Assembly (NCBI GenBank): GCA_003611875.1
Contig: RAYY01000002.1
Location: 186,001-250,000, forward strand
Length of the DNA stretch: 64,000 nucleotides
Reading direction: 5' to 3'
Source of the DNA: a bacterium D16-56
GTDB lineage: Bacteria > Bacillota > Clostridia > Lachnospirales > Lachnospiraceae
Shown: positions 26,424 to 34,687 of the stretch, piece after piece
Numbering within the stretch: position 1 is the stretch's first letter
How the letters are laid out: the number at the start of each line of letters is the position of its first letter
The notes under the pieces: generated by a model
What the model was told of the DNA's origin: nothing
The model's input: the letters and a program-made list of their open reading frames with translations, nothing else
Databases searched by the model: none
Program-made: the position numbers and the translations under genes

Positions 26424-27395
26424 CTACTGCCACCGATCAATGCTGTACTGCTCCACATTTTCCCGCGTTACCAGTTCTACCGGCACCTGAATTTTTCGTT
26501 CTACGGTTTCCCCATCCAGGAGGCGGTAGATCACATCTGCCGCTATCTGGCCGAGCCGGGAGGGAAATTGAGCTGCAGAAGCTGACATCATCCCTTCCTT
26601 AATCAACGCCTTGGCGTCCGGGGAGGCATCGATGCCATACACCCTTACCTGCTTCAGCATCTCATGCTCGTCCAGAGCCGCCGCCACCCCAACAGCCGCC
26701 AGGTCATTCAGACAGAATACACTGTCAAATACCACTCCCTCCTCAATGACCTTCTGCATTTTGGGCATGGCAATCTCCAGCTGGCCGTCACAATTCATGC
26801 GTTTCACCACATGGATTTTATCATTTCTCTCCACCACATCCAGAAATCCCTGTACTCTGTCCTGACCGGATTTTGCCGCATCATGGGTCATCACAATCAA
26901 ATCCGATTCTCTGTTTTGCTTCAGAAAATACCGGCCTACCAGCTGGCCGGCACTGTAATTATCGGAAGTGATGGTACAGTCTGCCACGCTTTCCTCCTCC
27001 AGGTCAGAATCCACCACCACAATGAAAACTCCCTGGCTTTTTGCCCTGTTCAGGACGCCGGACAGACTTTTCCAGTCTACCGGAGTCACCACCAAAACAT
27101 CAATCCCCATGTGCAGCATTTCCTCAATCTGGTCGATCTGTCTGTCCACATTGAGAGCAGGATCCCTTAAAACCATCCGATCCCCTTCAATCTCCACCTG
27201 ATTGCTGATTTCTTCATTCAGGATTTTATAAAATTCGTTATTCATGGTCATATAGCTTACACCGATGAGATGACTGTTCTCCTTCTGGCCCAGGGAATAA
27301 TCCCTGCCCCCAAATCCCGTCCAGATCAGCATCGCCACAGGCAGGTATAGAAGAAGGTTAAACAGGATAAAAATTTTTCGGAAATTTATGTTCAT
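26424..27395 (-). CDS. Membrane-anchored periplasmic-binding-protein-like sugar sensor (type 1, RbsB-like)
   Basis: 323 residues: N-terminal anchor helix at about 9-28 without a lipobox, then a type-1 periplasmic-binding fold as in RbsB/LacI sugar-binding domains (HLIGVSYMTMNNEFYK, VLVVTPVDW, FCLNDLAAVGVAAAL, VYGIDASPDA). It heads the sensor operon. With no transport genes it probably acts as an extracellular co-sensor for the kinase encoded next. The ATG at 27395 follows GAGGAAAGG; the open frame continues upstream without similarity. Confidence 0.85.
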   Translation of the reverse strand: MNINFRKIFILFNLLLYLPVAMLIWTGFGGRDYSLGQKENSHLIGVSYMTMNNEFYKILNEEISNQVEIEGDRMVLRDPALNVDRQIDQIEEMLHMGIDVLVVTPVDWKSLSGVLNRAKSQGVFIVVVDSDLEEESVADCTITSDNYSAGQLVGRYFLKQNRESDLIVMTHDAAKSGQDRVQGFLDVVERNDKIHVVKRMNCDGQLEIAMPKMQKVIEEGVVFDSVFCLNDLAAVGVAAALDEHEMLKQVRVYGIDASPDAKALIKEGMMSASAAQFPSRLGQIAADVIYRLLDGETVERKIQVPVELVTRENVEQYSIDRWQ

Positions 27396-27471
27396 TTTAC
27401 CTTTCCTCAAGTATTCATGCAAGGCTGTATTCGAGTCTCTCTGCTTTATAAGCGCCATCCCCCTGCCCCTT

Positions 27472-28059
27472 CTACTCCCTCAGATTCCCCTTCCTTATAT
27501 TCTCCCGAATGATCTCATCCGATAAATGGTACAGCCTTTCCGAACCGTATTTTGTCTTTTCATGCCTGCCATATACCTGTTTTGAAGTCACCTGATGCTC
27601 CTTCCAGTCTCCTCCCTTATTGCTGTCATTCAACAGCAAGGGCTGAAGATTATCCATGGCATGAGCAAACCTTGCCTCTGCTGTCCGGTTCTCCTCAAAC
27701 TCGTCAAACAGGGAGATAAATTCCTGTTTCTGGTCATCCGGCAAAATAGAATAGATTCTTTCCTTTGCCAAATCCTCCCTCTCCTTTTGGCTCTTTAAGC
27801 TTTCCTCATCATAGGCATAGGTATCACCGGATTCGATCTCCACAATATCATGAATCAGACATAAAATCATCACCCTGGCAATATCAATTTCCTCGTTGGA
27901 GTATTCTCGCAGAAGATAAGCCATCACCGCCATGTGCCAGGCATGCTCCGCGTCATTTTCCTTTCTTCCGTGACCGGACAAATGGGTCTGGCGGAAGATA
28001 TTCTTTTCCTTATCAATCTCCAGTGCAAAGTCCAGCTGCCTTTTTAACCGTTCTTCCAT
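27472..28059 (-). CDS. HD-domain hydrolase, YfbR/5'-nucleotidase-like
   Basis: 195 residues with the HD_3 signature: AEHAWHMAVMAYLL, LCLIHDIVEIESGD and the later MDNLQPLL aspartate, giving H..HD..D metal ligands. Related proteins dephosphorylate deoxynucleoside monophosphates. Start ATG 28059 follows GAAGGAG. It ends 76 bp before the sugar-sensor gene; whether it shares that transcript is unclear. Confidence 0.85.
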   Translation of the reverse strand: MEERLKRQLDFALEIDKEKNIFRQTHLSGHGRKENDAEHAWHMAVMAYLLREYSNEEIDIARVMILCLIHDIVEIESGDTYAYDEESLKSQKEREDLAKERIYSILPDDQKQEFISLFDEFEENRTAEARFAHAMDNLQPLLLNDSNKGGDWKEHQVTSKQVYGRHEKTKYGSERLYHLSDEIIRENIRKGNLRE

Positions 28060-28156
28060 AAAGCCTTGTCTCCTTCATCCCTCTGCCCTCTCTCCCGGAG
28101 AGTATCTAATTTCTGCCAAACAGGTAAGGGCCCCGACTCCCTCAGCAGCCGCCAAA

Positions 28157-29026
28157 TCATACCCTGCGGACATACATCCGCGACATTTCCGGCTCCCCGT
28201 CTCCCTGAACCAGGCACAAAAATTCCCACCCGTACCGCTCATAAAACGAAGTGTGGTCGGTCAGTAAATACAGGGTATCCATTCCCCGCCGGCTCATATC
28301 CCGGCACACATGCTCTAACAATGCGCCGGCCACGCCCCGGTTTCGCCATTTTTTCTCTGTGTAAACCGCACACACATTGGGAGTCAGATCCTTCCTGTTG
28401 TGGAAATCATTTTCAATCACTCCCAGTCCCCCTATTATCTCCTGTTTTTCTAAGGACAGAGCCAGATACCACTGAGGAACAGCCCTCTTTCCCTTCAGAC
28501 ATTCCTCCATGCTTTCCAGATAAACTTCCAGGGGAATCCCCCATTTTGCATGAAACCACCGGGCGGCCTGCTCCTTCATCTCAGGCTTGTCCGCCAGAGA
28601 AATGATGGTCATCCAGTCATCACAGGCTCTGTTCCTCCTTCCGGCGGAAGATGTGCTGTCAATCCCGGCAGAAGAAGCCAGATCCTGTTCTCCAAATTCT
28701 CGGACCACCTGTATATTCCCAAGAATATGCCGGTTAAATTCCGCCAGCTCCTGGGCAGGAACCCACAATTCCTGGTGGTAGGATCTGCCTGCCCGATGAA
28801 CCTCAAACCTTTCAAAATACTCATTATCAATTTCAAACCTTGTCACATAGCCCTTTTGGTCACGGTTATATGTTGCGTTCCATCTCCCGGCAATCTCTGC
28901 CGCATAGATTTCATTTAAAACCGGATAGAAAACAGGCTGCTCCGGCAGCCTGGGAGGAAATTCAGAGTAACCGCTTTCTTTTATTAATTTCAGCTCCTCT
29001 GTCCCTACTGGTCTGTACAAAATCAT
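28157..29026 (-). CDS. Two-domain protein: ADP-ribosylation/crystallin J1-like domain fused to GNAT acetyltransferase
   Basis: 289 residues. Residues 1-108 match the small domain usually annotated as ADP-ribosylation/crystallin J1 (LYRPVGTEELKLI, FPPRLPEQPVFYPVLNE, YVTRFEI, ELWVPAQELAEFN). Residues about 135-289 are a GNAT acyltransferase (CAVYTEKKWRNRGVAGALL acetyl-CoA loop, FYERYGWEFL). A Ser/Ala-rich linker joins them. The fusion suggests small-molecule or protein modification; no substrate can be named. Start ATG 29026 has GGGAGATC. Confidence 0.8.
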   Translation of the reverse strand: MILYRPVGTEELKLIKESGYSEFPPRLPEQPVFYPVLNEIYAAEIAGRWNATYNRDQKGYVTRFEIDNEYFERFEVHRAGRSYHQELWVPAQELAEFNRHILGNIQVVREFGEQDLASSAGIDSTSSAGRRNRACDDWMTIISLADKPEMKEQAARWFHAKWGIPLEVYLESMEECLKGKRAVPQWYLALSLEKQEIIGGLGVIENDFHNRKDLTPNVCAVYTEKKWRNRGVAGALLEHVCRDMSRRGMDTLYLLTDHTSFYERYGWEFLCLVQGDGEPEMSRMYVRRV

Positions 29027-29111
29027 TTTGATCTCCCAAATTCTTTTGTCATTATTTTATAATTTTTCTAATCACCTGACATAGGCCGCCGGGCGCATGC
29101 AGGTCTGCATT

Positions 29112-30095
29112 CTAATTCTCCGCCCCTGCCATAAGAAGCTGCTCTGTAATTTCAGTCAGCCCTGCCTCGGAAGCATAATACAATGCACTGTGCTGTTCAT
29201 TGTCCACAGCGTTCACATCTGCGCCGTTTTCAATCAGCATTGCCGTAAAATCGTTTCTGCCGTTTCTAGCCGCCACAATAAGCGGGGTCAGGCCCTCTGC
29301 CGTCTTTCCATCCACGCCTGCGCCGGCTGCAAGCAATGCTCTGCCCACATACAGATCGCCGTTGCCAGCCGCAATATGAAGCGGCATAACGCCGTTTAAA
29401 TCAGCACAATCCGGCTTTGCATCCGCCTTAAGCAAAAGCTCCGTAATAACAAGATTGGATTTTTTCACTGCCAGCATAAGGGGAGATTCTCCCTCGTCAT
29501 TCAGCTTATTCACACTGTCCTTATCCTTCTCAAGAAGCACCTTTACCACTTCTCCCTGCTCGTTCCAGCAGGCATGGTGAAGAGTCGTATTGCCATAGGT
29601 ATCGGTATGCTCCTCCTCTGCCTGGGTAAGCGCTTTTACCAGCTCCCTCAGCCCGGAGGATGTGGCATAATCAACCGCCATACGGCTGTCATGATCCTTG
29701 ATTTTAATATCAATATCCGGATTTTGAATGAATTTGATCGCAGCATCCGTCTTTCCATGCTGCGCCATAACCATCAGCGGCGTAACACCATCGTTATCGG
29801 TACAGTTCACATCTGCTCCTGCCTCTGTCAGTAAAGCGATGATCTCAGAATTTCCCGTCTCTGCCGCAAAATGCAGAGGCATAAGATTCCGCTGATTTCC
29901 CAGATTCGCATCTGCTCCATTTTCCAGAAGCATTTTTACCAGATCTCGTGCATTTTTAAGACAAGCATAAATAAGAGGGGTATTGCCGGATTCATCCCGT
30001 TTATTCACATCAATACCGCCCCGTTTTAAAAATGTCTGCACAACACTTTTCCGGTTATTTTTACATGCCTGTAAAAACATATTGTCAAGCTGCAT
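29112..30095 (-). CDS. Ankyrin-repeat protein
   Basis: 327 residues made almost wholly of about nine ankyrin repeats (for example GNTPLIYACLKNARDLVKML, LMPLHFAAETGNSEIIALL, GLTPLIVAARNGRNDFTAML). No signal peptide, membrane segment or catalytic domain. Such proteins bind other proteins. Start ATG 30095 follows GGGAGAA. It lies 98 bp after a TPR-like gene on the same strand and opposite a larger ankyrin gene, so the three probably form one functional locus. Confidence 0.88.
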   Translation of the reverse strand: MQLDNMFLQACKNNRKSVVQTFLKRGGIDVNKRDESGNTPLIYACLKNARDLVKMLLENGADANLGNQRNLMPLHFAAETGNSEIIALLTEAGADVNCTDNDGVTPLMVMAQHGKTDAAIKFIQNPDIDIKIKDHDSRMAVDYATSSGLRELVKALTQAEEEHTDTYGNTTLHHACWNEQGEVVKVLLEKDKDSVNKLNDEGESPLMLAVKKSNLVITELLLKADAKPDCADLNGVMPLHIAAGNGDLYVGRALLAAGAGVDGKTAEGLTPLIVAARNGRNDFTAMLIENGADVNAVDNEQHSALYYASEAGLTEITEQLLMAGAEN

Positions 30096-30193
30096 GGTAT
30101 TCTCCCACCCTTTCTGTTTGTTTTATATAAAAATAAAGGCTCAAATCGCAGCCAAGCTTAGGAGCGGTTCCTAAACAACCTGTGAGCCGTTCC

Positions 30194-30685
30194 TTACAAT
30201 AGTTCAATCTGATATTGCCGTAAAAACCTGACGCATAAAGACGCCTCCTGCTGACGGCCAAGCGCAAGAAGACAAAGAGCCATAAGCCATTTGATCCGTA
30301 TCTGGCCGTAACGCGCAAGCTTTTTGCCGCTTTCCGGGTCCAGGGGAAGCAGCCCGGCTTCCTTTCCTGCTGCAGACAATGCCTGTGTTAAACGCTTTCT
30401 GTCTGATACGTCAAAATCAGGAGCGCTGCCCAGAGACTGCTCTGCCAGCTTAAGCTCTGTCAGAGCCTTTTCATATTCTCCCAGCCGGTATAAGCAGAGT
30501 CCGCAGTTAAATGCCGTTGCATAGGACAGTTCTTCTGCTTTCCGCCTTTCTGCTTTCCGCCTTTCCATAAGTGATTTGGCTGTCAGCCATGCTGCAGGCA
30601 AATCTCCGCAAACCAGCCCGCGATACAAGCATCGGTCGTCTTCTATAGCTTCGGCAGACTCCCTTCCCTTACCTATAAATTCCAT
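30194..30685 (-). CDS. TPR-like protein of unknown function
   Basis: 163 residues with one readable TPR-type helix pair (FNCGLCLYRLGEYEKALTEL) and a C-terminal helix pair (LMALCLLALGRQQEASLCVRF). A 15-bp tandem duplication creates KAERRKAERRKAE near residue 43. Start ATG 30685 follows AGGAGG. It is first in a unit with the 327-residue ankyrin gene, behind a good promoter. Confidence 0.7.
   Translation of the reverse strand: MEFIGKGRESAEAIEDDRCLYRGLVCGDLPAAWLTAKSLMERRKAERRKAEELSYATAFNCGLCLYRLGEYEKALTELKLAEQSLGSAPDFDVSDRKRLTQALSAAGKEAGLLPLDPESGKKLARYGQIRIKWLMALCLLALGRQQEASLCVRFLRQYQIELL
30535..30564. repeat. 15-bp tandem duplication inside the TPR-like gene
   Basis: CTGCTTTCCGCCTTT occurs twice head to tail (30535-30549 and 30550-30564), adding five residues in frame; a likely slippage site. 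Confidence 0.9.
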
Positions 30686-30748
30686 ACTTCCTCCTATTAC
30701 ACGTTCCCGCAGTTCTTTTTATCACCTTCGGCTCCAAAACCATATTTT

Positions 30749-30777
30749 ATTTTATCGCCTTAAAGAGTACAAGTCAA
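30749..30777 (-). promoter_or_regulatory. Promoter for the TPR-ankyrin unit
   Basis: TTGACT and TAAAAT separated by 17 bp on the minus strand, about 65 bp before the TPR-like start. Confidence 0.65.
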
Positions 30778-30855
30778 GTAATAGTACAGATGTAACCCAC
30801 CTGAAAACATTTCTGTCTCAGCAGCCTAATTCCCCTACCATTCCTATGGCTCCTG

Positions 30856-30864
30856 TGGTATAAT
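30856..30864 (+). promoter_or_regulatory. Extended -10 promoter of the large ankyrin gene
   Basis: TGGTATAAT on the plus strand, about 70 bp before the start at 30935; the -35 position is weak. Divergent from the TPR-like promoter 80 bp away. Confidence 0.5.
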
Positions 30865-30934
30865 CATAGCTGCACCAATCTGCACACGGCCAAACGTGTA
30901 CTAAACCATAAACATACACAGAAAAGAGGACATT

Positions 30935-32995
30935 ATGGACATAAAAGAGCTTACTGATTTGCTGGTAACTTCCTCTCAGCAGATTAACCAATGCAAATTC
31001 ATTCCCTGGTGGAACGATGATTTTGAAAGCAGCATTTACTGGTACACCATCATCCCTCCAAACATTGTAACAGATGCAGAAAGCTGTATTGCAGAATGCC
31101 CCAAAGAGACTCTGCTGAAGCCGGTAGGCAGCTATGGGCTTTCCTTGTTTCACCTTCTGGTCTGGCACAATTTCTACGATGCCGTAAAAAGCATACTGGA
31201 TGACCAACAGACAGAAGAAAAAGCCGTTAATCTGCCTGACCATAAAGGCTATGGCCTGACCCCCCTTCTGCTGGCCTGCTGTCGGGGAAACCTGGCCATG
31301 GTCAGACTTTTGCTGGAGCATAAAGCAGATCACAATCTGTCTGACAAACGAGGCATGAACCCCTATCATTTTCTGGTATACCCCAGATTTGAAGGACTGG
31401 TAAATACCTGTACAGACAAGACTGCAGACCAGAGACAGGCCATTGCCCGCCTTTTAAACTGCGACGTCAATCAGAAGGACCAGGAAGGCTTTACTCCCCT
31501 GGTACGCCTTTTGTCCACCTCCTACTGCTCTGGCTATACCTGGCCTCTTACAGAAGTTTTTCTGGATAAAGACGCCGACACAGATTATACAGACAAAGAC
31601 GGCAATTCCCTTCTGATGCTGGCCCTGATAAACGGCCATATGACTGGAGCGCTCCAACTGATGAATCGTCATAGGGAGCTGGTCCACATACCAAATAAAG
31701 AAGGCATCACACCCATCCAGCACTCCTATAATTGGAGAAATGAAGGGCTTTGCCTTGCCCTGGAGGACTGCGGTGCAGATCCGGTTAACACGACTCCCAT
31801 GGACATAGACCATTTAAGCCAGATTACCAGCAATGCTTTCTGCCGCTGTTTTGACGATGACCAGGATGGCGTCAGCCTTGCCTTGTATCTGACAGAAAAG
31901 CTGATTGGACAGGTGGATATGGACGATGATGACGAGCTGGGATATGTAACCGAGATTTTCCACAATGCCCTCATCTCTGACAAGGATTTCCGGGTTCTGG
32001 ATGCATGCCAAAAAGCAGGTCTGGACTTTACCATGCCGCTCCATTTTCAAGGCAGCATCATCTGCCTGCGCGATGAATGCCTTGACATCCGCTATGAGCC
32101 AGACATGATCCGGAAATTAACAGAGCTGGGTGTGGATATGGATACCGGGATCATCAGAGGACAGACCCCTGCCAATCTTATTGCCTCCAAAACCAGACAC
32201 TCCCAAAGCTCTGAGGAGGAGGATTCCTTCCGGAAAACAGCAGAGCTTTTGTCCAAAGAATCTATGGAGCAGCTAAACAACAACGGTCTGGCCGCAATCC
32301 ATCTGGCTGCACAAAACGGACATATCGATATGCTGGCCGTTATGATCGAAAAGGGTGTGGATGTAAATCTGATGGAGGATGCGCCTGCAGAGCCAGGAAC
32401 AACCCCCCTTCATGAAGCGTGTACCTATGGCCATTGGGATGCTGTAAGGCTTTTGATGGCCGCCGGCGCAGACGACACCATGAAAAATTCCAAGGGCGAA
32501 ACACCGGCCCACTGTGCGGTAAAGAACAAGAAACCTGGCAATGAGCTGACGCCAGAACAGCGGATTCAAGTACTGAATGAACTGAAAAATCTGGATCTGC
32601 CGGAAGACAGCGGAAAAACCCCTCTTATGCTGACACAATTTCTGGATCTGTCTACTTCCAGGGAGCTGCTCCGCTTCTTTATCGAAAAAGGCGCAGATGT
32701 GAACCGCACGGACAATCATGGCATGACCACTTTAATGCTCAATGCAGCAAATTTCTGCCGTAAAGATTTGATCAAGCTGCTGATTCAGTCCGGAGCAGAT
32801 ATCCATGCAGCAGACAGCCAGGGCAATACGGTCTTGTATTATTCTCTGAAATCCGACGATGCAGGGACAGCACGATATCTGATCAAAAAAGGCGCCAATT
32901 ATAATCAGCCCAATAATCAAGGCGAAACGCCTGTACAGATAGCGGTGGAAAAGGGCTTTGATACGGTATTGGAGCTTATGACTGACATTGAATAA
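30935..32995 (+). CDS. Large ankyrin-repeat protein
   Basis: 686 residues. An N-terminal non-repeat part (to about 65) is followed by ankyrin repeats in two blocks (about 65-290 and 440-686), split by a segment at about 290-440 without clear repeats (acidic DMDDDDELGY). Repeat signatures such as GLTPLLLACCRGNLAMVRLL, TPLHEACTYGHWDAVRLL and KGADVNRTDNHG are clear. No signal peptide or enzyme domain. Start follows AAGAGGAC. It is the only large plus-strand gene of this part and has its own terminator. Ankyrin proteins of this type often sit near secreted-toxin loci, but none is adjacent. Confidence 0.88.
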   Translation: MDIKELTDLLVTSSQQINQCKFIPWWNDDFESSIYWYTIIPPNIVTDAESCIAECPKETLLKPVGSYGLSLFHLLVWHNFYDAVKSILDDQQTEEKAVNLPDHKGYGLTPLLLACCRGNLAMVRLLLEHKADHNLSDKRGMNPYHFLVYPRFEGLVNTCTDKTADQRQAIARLLNCDVNQKDQEGFTPLVRLLSTSYCSGYTWPLTEVFLDKDADTDYTDKDGNSLLMLALINGHMTGALQLMNRHRELVHIPNKEGITPIQHSYNWRNEGLCLALEDCGADPVNTTPMDIDHLSQITSNAFCRCFDDDQDGVSLALYLTEKLIGQVDMDDDDELGYVTEIFHNALISDKDFRVLDACQKAGLDFTMPLHFQGSIICLRDECLDIRYEPDMIRKLTELGVDMDTGIIRGQTPANLIASKTRHSQSSEEEDSFRKTAELLSKESMEQLNNNGLAAIHLAAQNGHIDMLAVMIEKGVDVNLMEDAPAEPGTTPLHEACTYGHWDAVRLLMAAGADDTMKNSKGETPAHCAVKNKKPGNELTPEQRIQVLNELKNLDLPEDSGKTPLMLTQFLDLSTSRELLRFFIEKGADVNRTDNHGMTTLMLNAANFCRKDLIKLLIQSGADIHAADSQGNTVLYYSLKSDDAGTARYLIKKGANYNQPNNQGETPVQIAVEKGFDTVLELMTDIE

Positions 32996-33009
32996 GGATG
33001 TTTTATGCA

Positions 33010-33056
33010 GGGGATGGTGTAACTCAGTAAAATGGGTTGCACCATTCCCTTTTGTT
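33010..33056 (+). terminator. Terminator of the large ankyrin gene
   Basis: GGGGATGGTGTAAC (33010-33023) pairs with GTTGCACCATTCCC (33036-33049) over 14 positions with two G-U pairs, followed by TTTTGTT. Confidence 0.85.
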
Positions 33057-33126
33057 ATGCCACAAATCTGACAAAAACACTCACAACACGGTTCAGGATC
33101 TCTAAAAAGAACCATTTTGCAGATTT

Positions 33127-33888
33127 CTACAGCAGTATGGAATCCACCAGCATCCTGGTATACTCCGTTTTCGGATGCAGTATCACCTCATCCGTGATTC
33201 CCTCCTCCACGATCTTCCCCTCATTCATTACCAGAATCCGATGGCAAAAGGATTGTACCAATGCCAGATTATGGCAGATAAACAAATAAGACAGCCCATA
33301 AGAATCCCGAAGCTTCCAAAGCAGCTCCATGATCTGCTGCTGCACCGTCACATCCAAAGCTGAGGTTGCCTCGTCACAAATCAGGATCTTGGGCTGAATC
33401 GCCAATGCCCTGGCAATGGCTGCCCGCTGGCATTGACCGCCGCTTACCTGGTGAGGATACCGCAGCCCAAGCTCTGCCTCCAGTCCACACTGCTCCAAAA
33501 GCTCCCGCACCCGCGCCTTGACCTGTGCATTGGCAAGTCTTCTGTTTTGCAGGCTTTCTCCAATGCTGTCTCCCAGGGTCCGCCGAGGATCAAAAGAGCT
33601 TACAGGGTCTTGAAATACCATCTGGATATTCTGGTATGCGTCCCGCAGCTCTTTTCCCTTTGCTTTCGTTATGTCCTGTCCGCATAGACAGATGCTGCCT
33701 TCTGAGGGATTGATCAACCGGCACACCAGCTTTGCCAGGGTGCTTTTGCCGCTGCCCGATTCTCCCACAATGCCCAATGTCTCCCCCTGATTCAGCCGGA
33801 AGCTGATGTGATCAACCGCAGAAAAATCTCCTTTCCCCCGCACGGCATATTTTTTTGTCAGATCCTTCACTTCTAAAATCGGTTCCAT
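33127..33888 (-). CDS. ABC transporter ATP-binding protein, nickel/peptide importer type (NikE/DppF-like)
   Basis: 253 residues: Walker A GESGSGKST, signature VSGGQCQRAAIARALA, Walker B ILICDEATSALD, and switch His in FICHNLALV. It is the second ATPase of the importer and last gene of the eight-gene operon. Its ATG at 33888 directly follows the stop of the partner ATPase gene. The family covers nickel, metallophore and oligopeptide uptake; the LarE and methyltransferase context favours metal or metallophore. Confidence 0.88.
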   Translation of the reverse strand: MEPILEVKDLTKKYAVRGKGDFSAVDHISFRLNQGETLGIVGESGSGKSTLAKLVCRLINPSEGSICLCGQDITKAKGKELRDAYQNIQMVFQDPVSSFDPRRTLGDSIGESLQNRRLANAQVKARVRELLEQCGLEAELGLRYPHQVSGGQCQRAAIARALAIQPKILICDEATSALDVTVQQQIMELLWKLRDSYGLSYLFICHNLALVQSFCHRILVMNEGKIVEEGITDEVILHPKTEYTRMLVDSILL

Positions 33889-34671
33889 CTATTTCCTCCG
33901 CAGCCTGGGAACTGCTGCCAGCAGACTCTGGGTATACTCCTTTTTCGGAAAGCACAGCACCTGCTTTGCCGGACCATATTCCACCACCCTGCCATCCTTT
34001 AGCACCAGCACCGTGTCAGCCATGGCAGACGCCACCCCGATATCATGAGTAACCAGGAGCATGGCCGTTTTAAACATATCCCTTAAACGAAGCATTTCCT
34101 CCACCACCTGCCTCTGTACTGCTGCGTCCAAGGCACTGGCAGGTTCATCTGCCAGCAGCACCGACGGCTTCATGAGCATGGCAATGGCAATGCCCACCCG
34201 CTGGTTCATGCCCCCGGACAATTCAAAGGGATAGCTGTCCCAGATTCGGCGGCTGTCAGGAAAATGCAGCTTCTCAAACAGCTCCAAAGCCATTTGTTCT
34301 GCTTCTGCCCGGGATATGTCTCCATGGGCAGCCATACTCTCATAGATCTGGCTGCCCATGGTGCGGATGGGACACAGGGAAGCCTTGGCGTCCTGAAAGA
34401 TCATCCCGATTTTGGCGCCTCGGATCAAGCGCAGCTCTTTTTCCTTTAAATCCGGTATGTCCTTTCCCTGAAAAAAAATATTCCCGCCAGTTACCATGCC
34501 GCTGCTGCCAAGCAATCCCATTGCCGCCTTTAATAAGGTGCTTTTTCCGCTGCCCGATTCTCCCACAATACCCAGGATCTCCCCCGGATGCAGCGAGAAG
34601 CTGACATCATGGATGACAGCATGGCCATGAAAGGCTATCTCCACATTCCTGTACTGCAGCAATTCTTCCAT
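33889..34671 (-). CDS. ABC transporter ATP-binding protein, nickel/peptide importer type (NikD/DppD-like)
   Basis: 260 residues: Walker A GESGSGKST, signature ELSGGMNQRVGIAIAML, Walker B VLLADEPASALD, and VTHDIGVA. First of two paired ATPases. It is shorter than the 320-residue DppD/OppD, lacking their Cys-rich C-terminal extension, which fits the Nik/Cnt branch. Start follows AGGAGGAA, 16 bp after the substrate-binding protein gene. Confidence 0.88.
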   Translation of the reverse strand: MEELLQYRNVEIAFHGHAVIHDVSFSLHPGEILGIVGESGSGKSTLLKAAMGLLGSSGMVTGGNIFFQGKDIPDLKEKELRLIRGAKIGMIFQDAKASLCPIRTMGSQIYESMAAHGDISRAEAEQMALELFEKLHFPDSRRIWDSYPFELSGGMNQRVGIAIAMLMKPSVLLADEPASALDAAVQRQVVEEMLRLRDMFKTAMLLVTHDIGVASAMADTVLVLKDGRVVEYGPAKQVLCFPKKEYTQSLLAAVPRLRRK

Positions 34672-34687
34672 TTACCATTCCTCCTGG

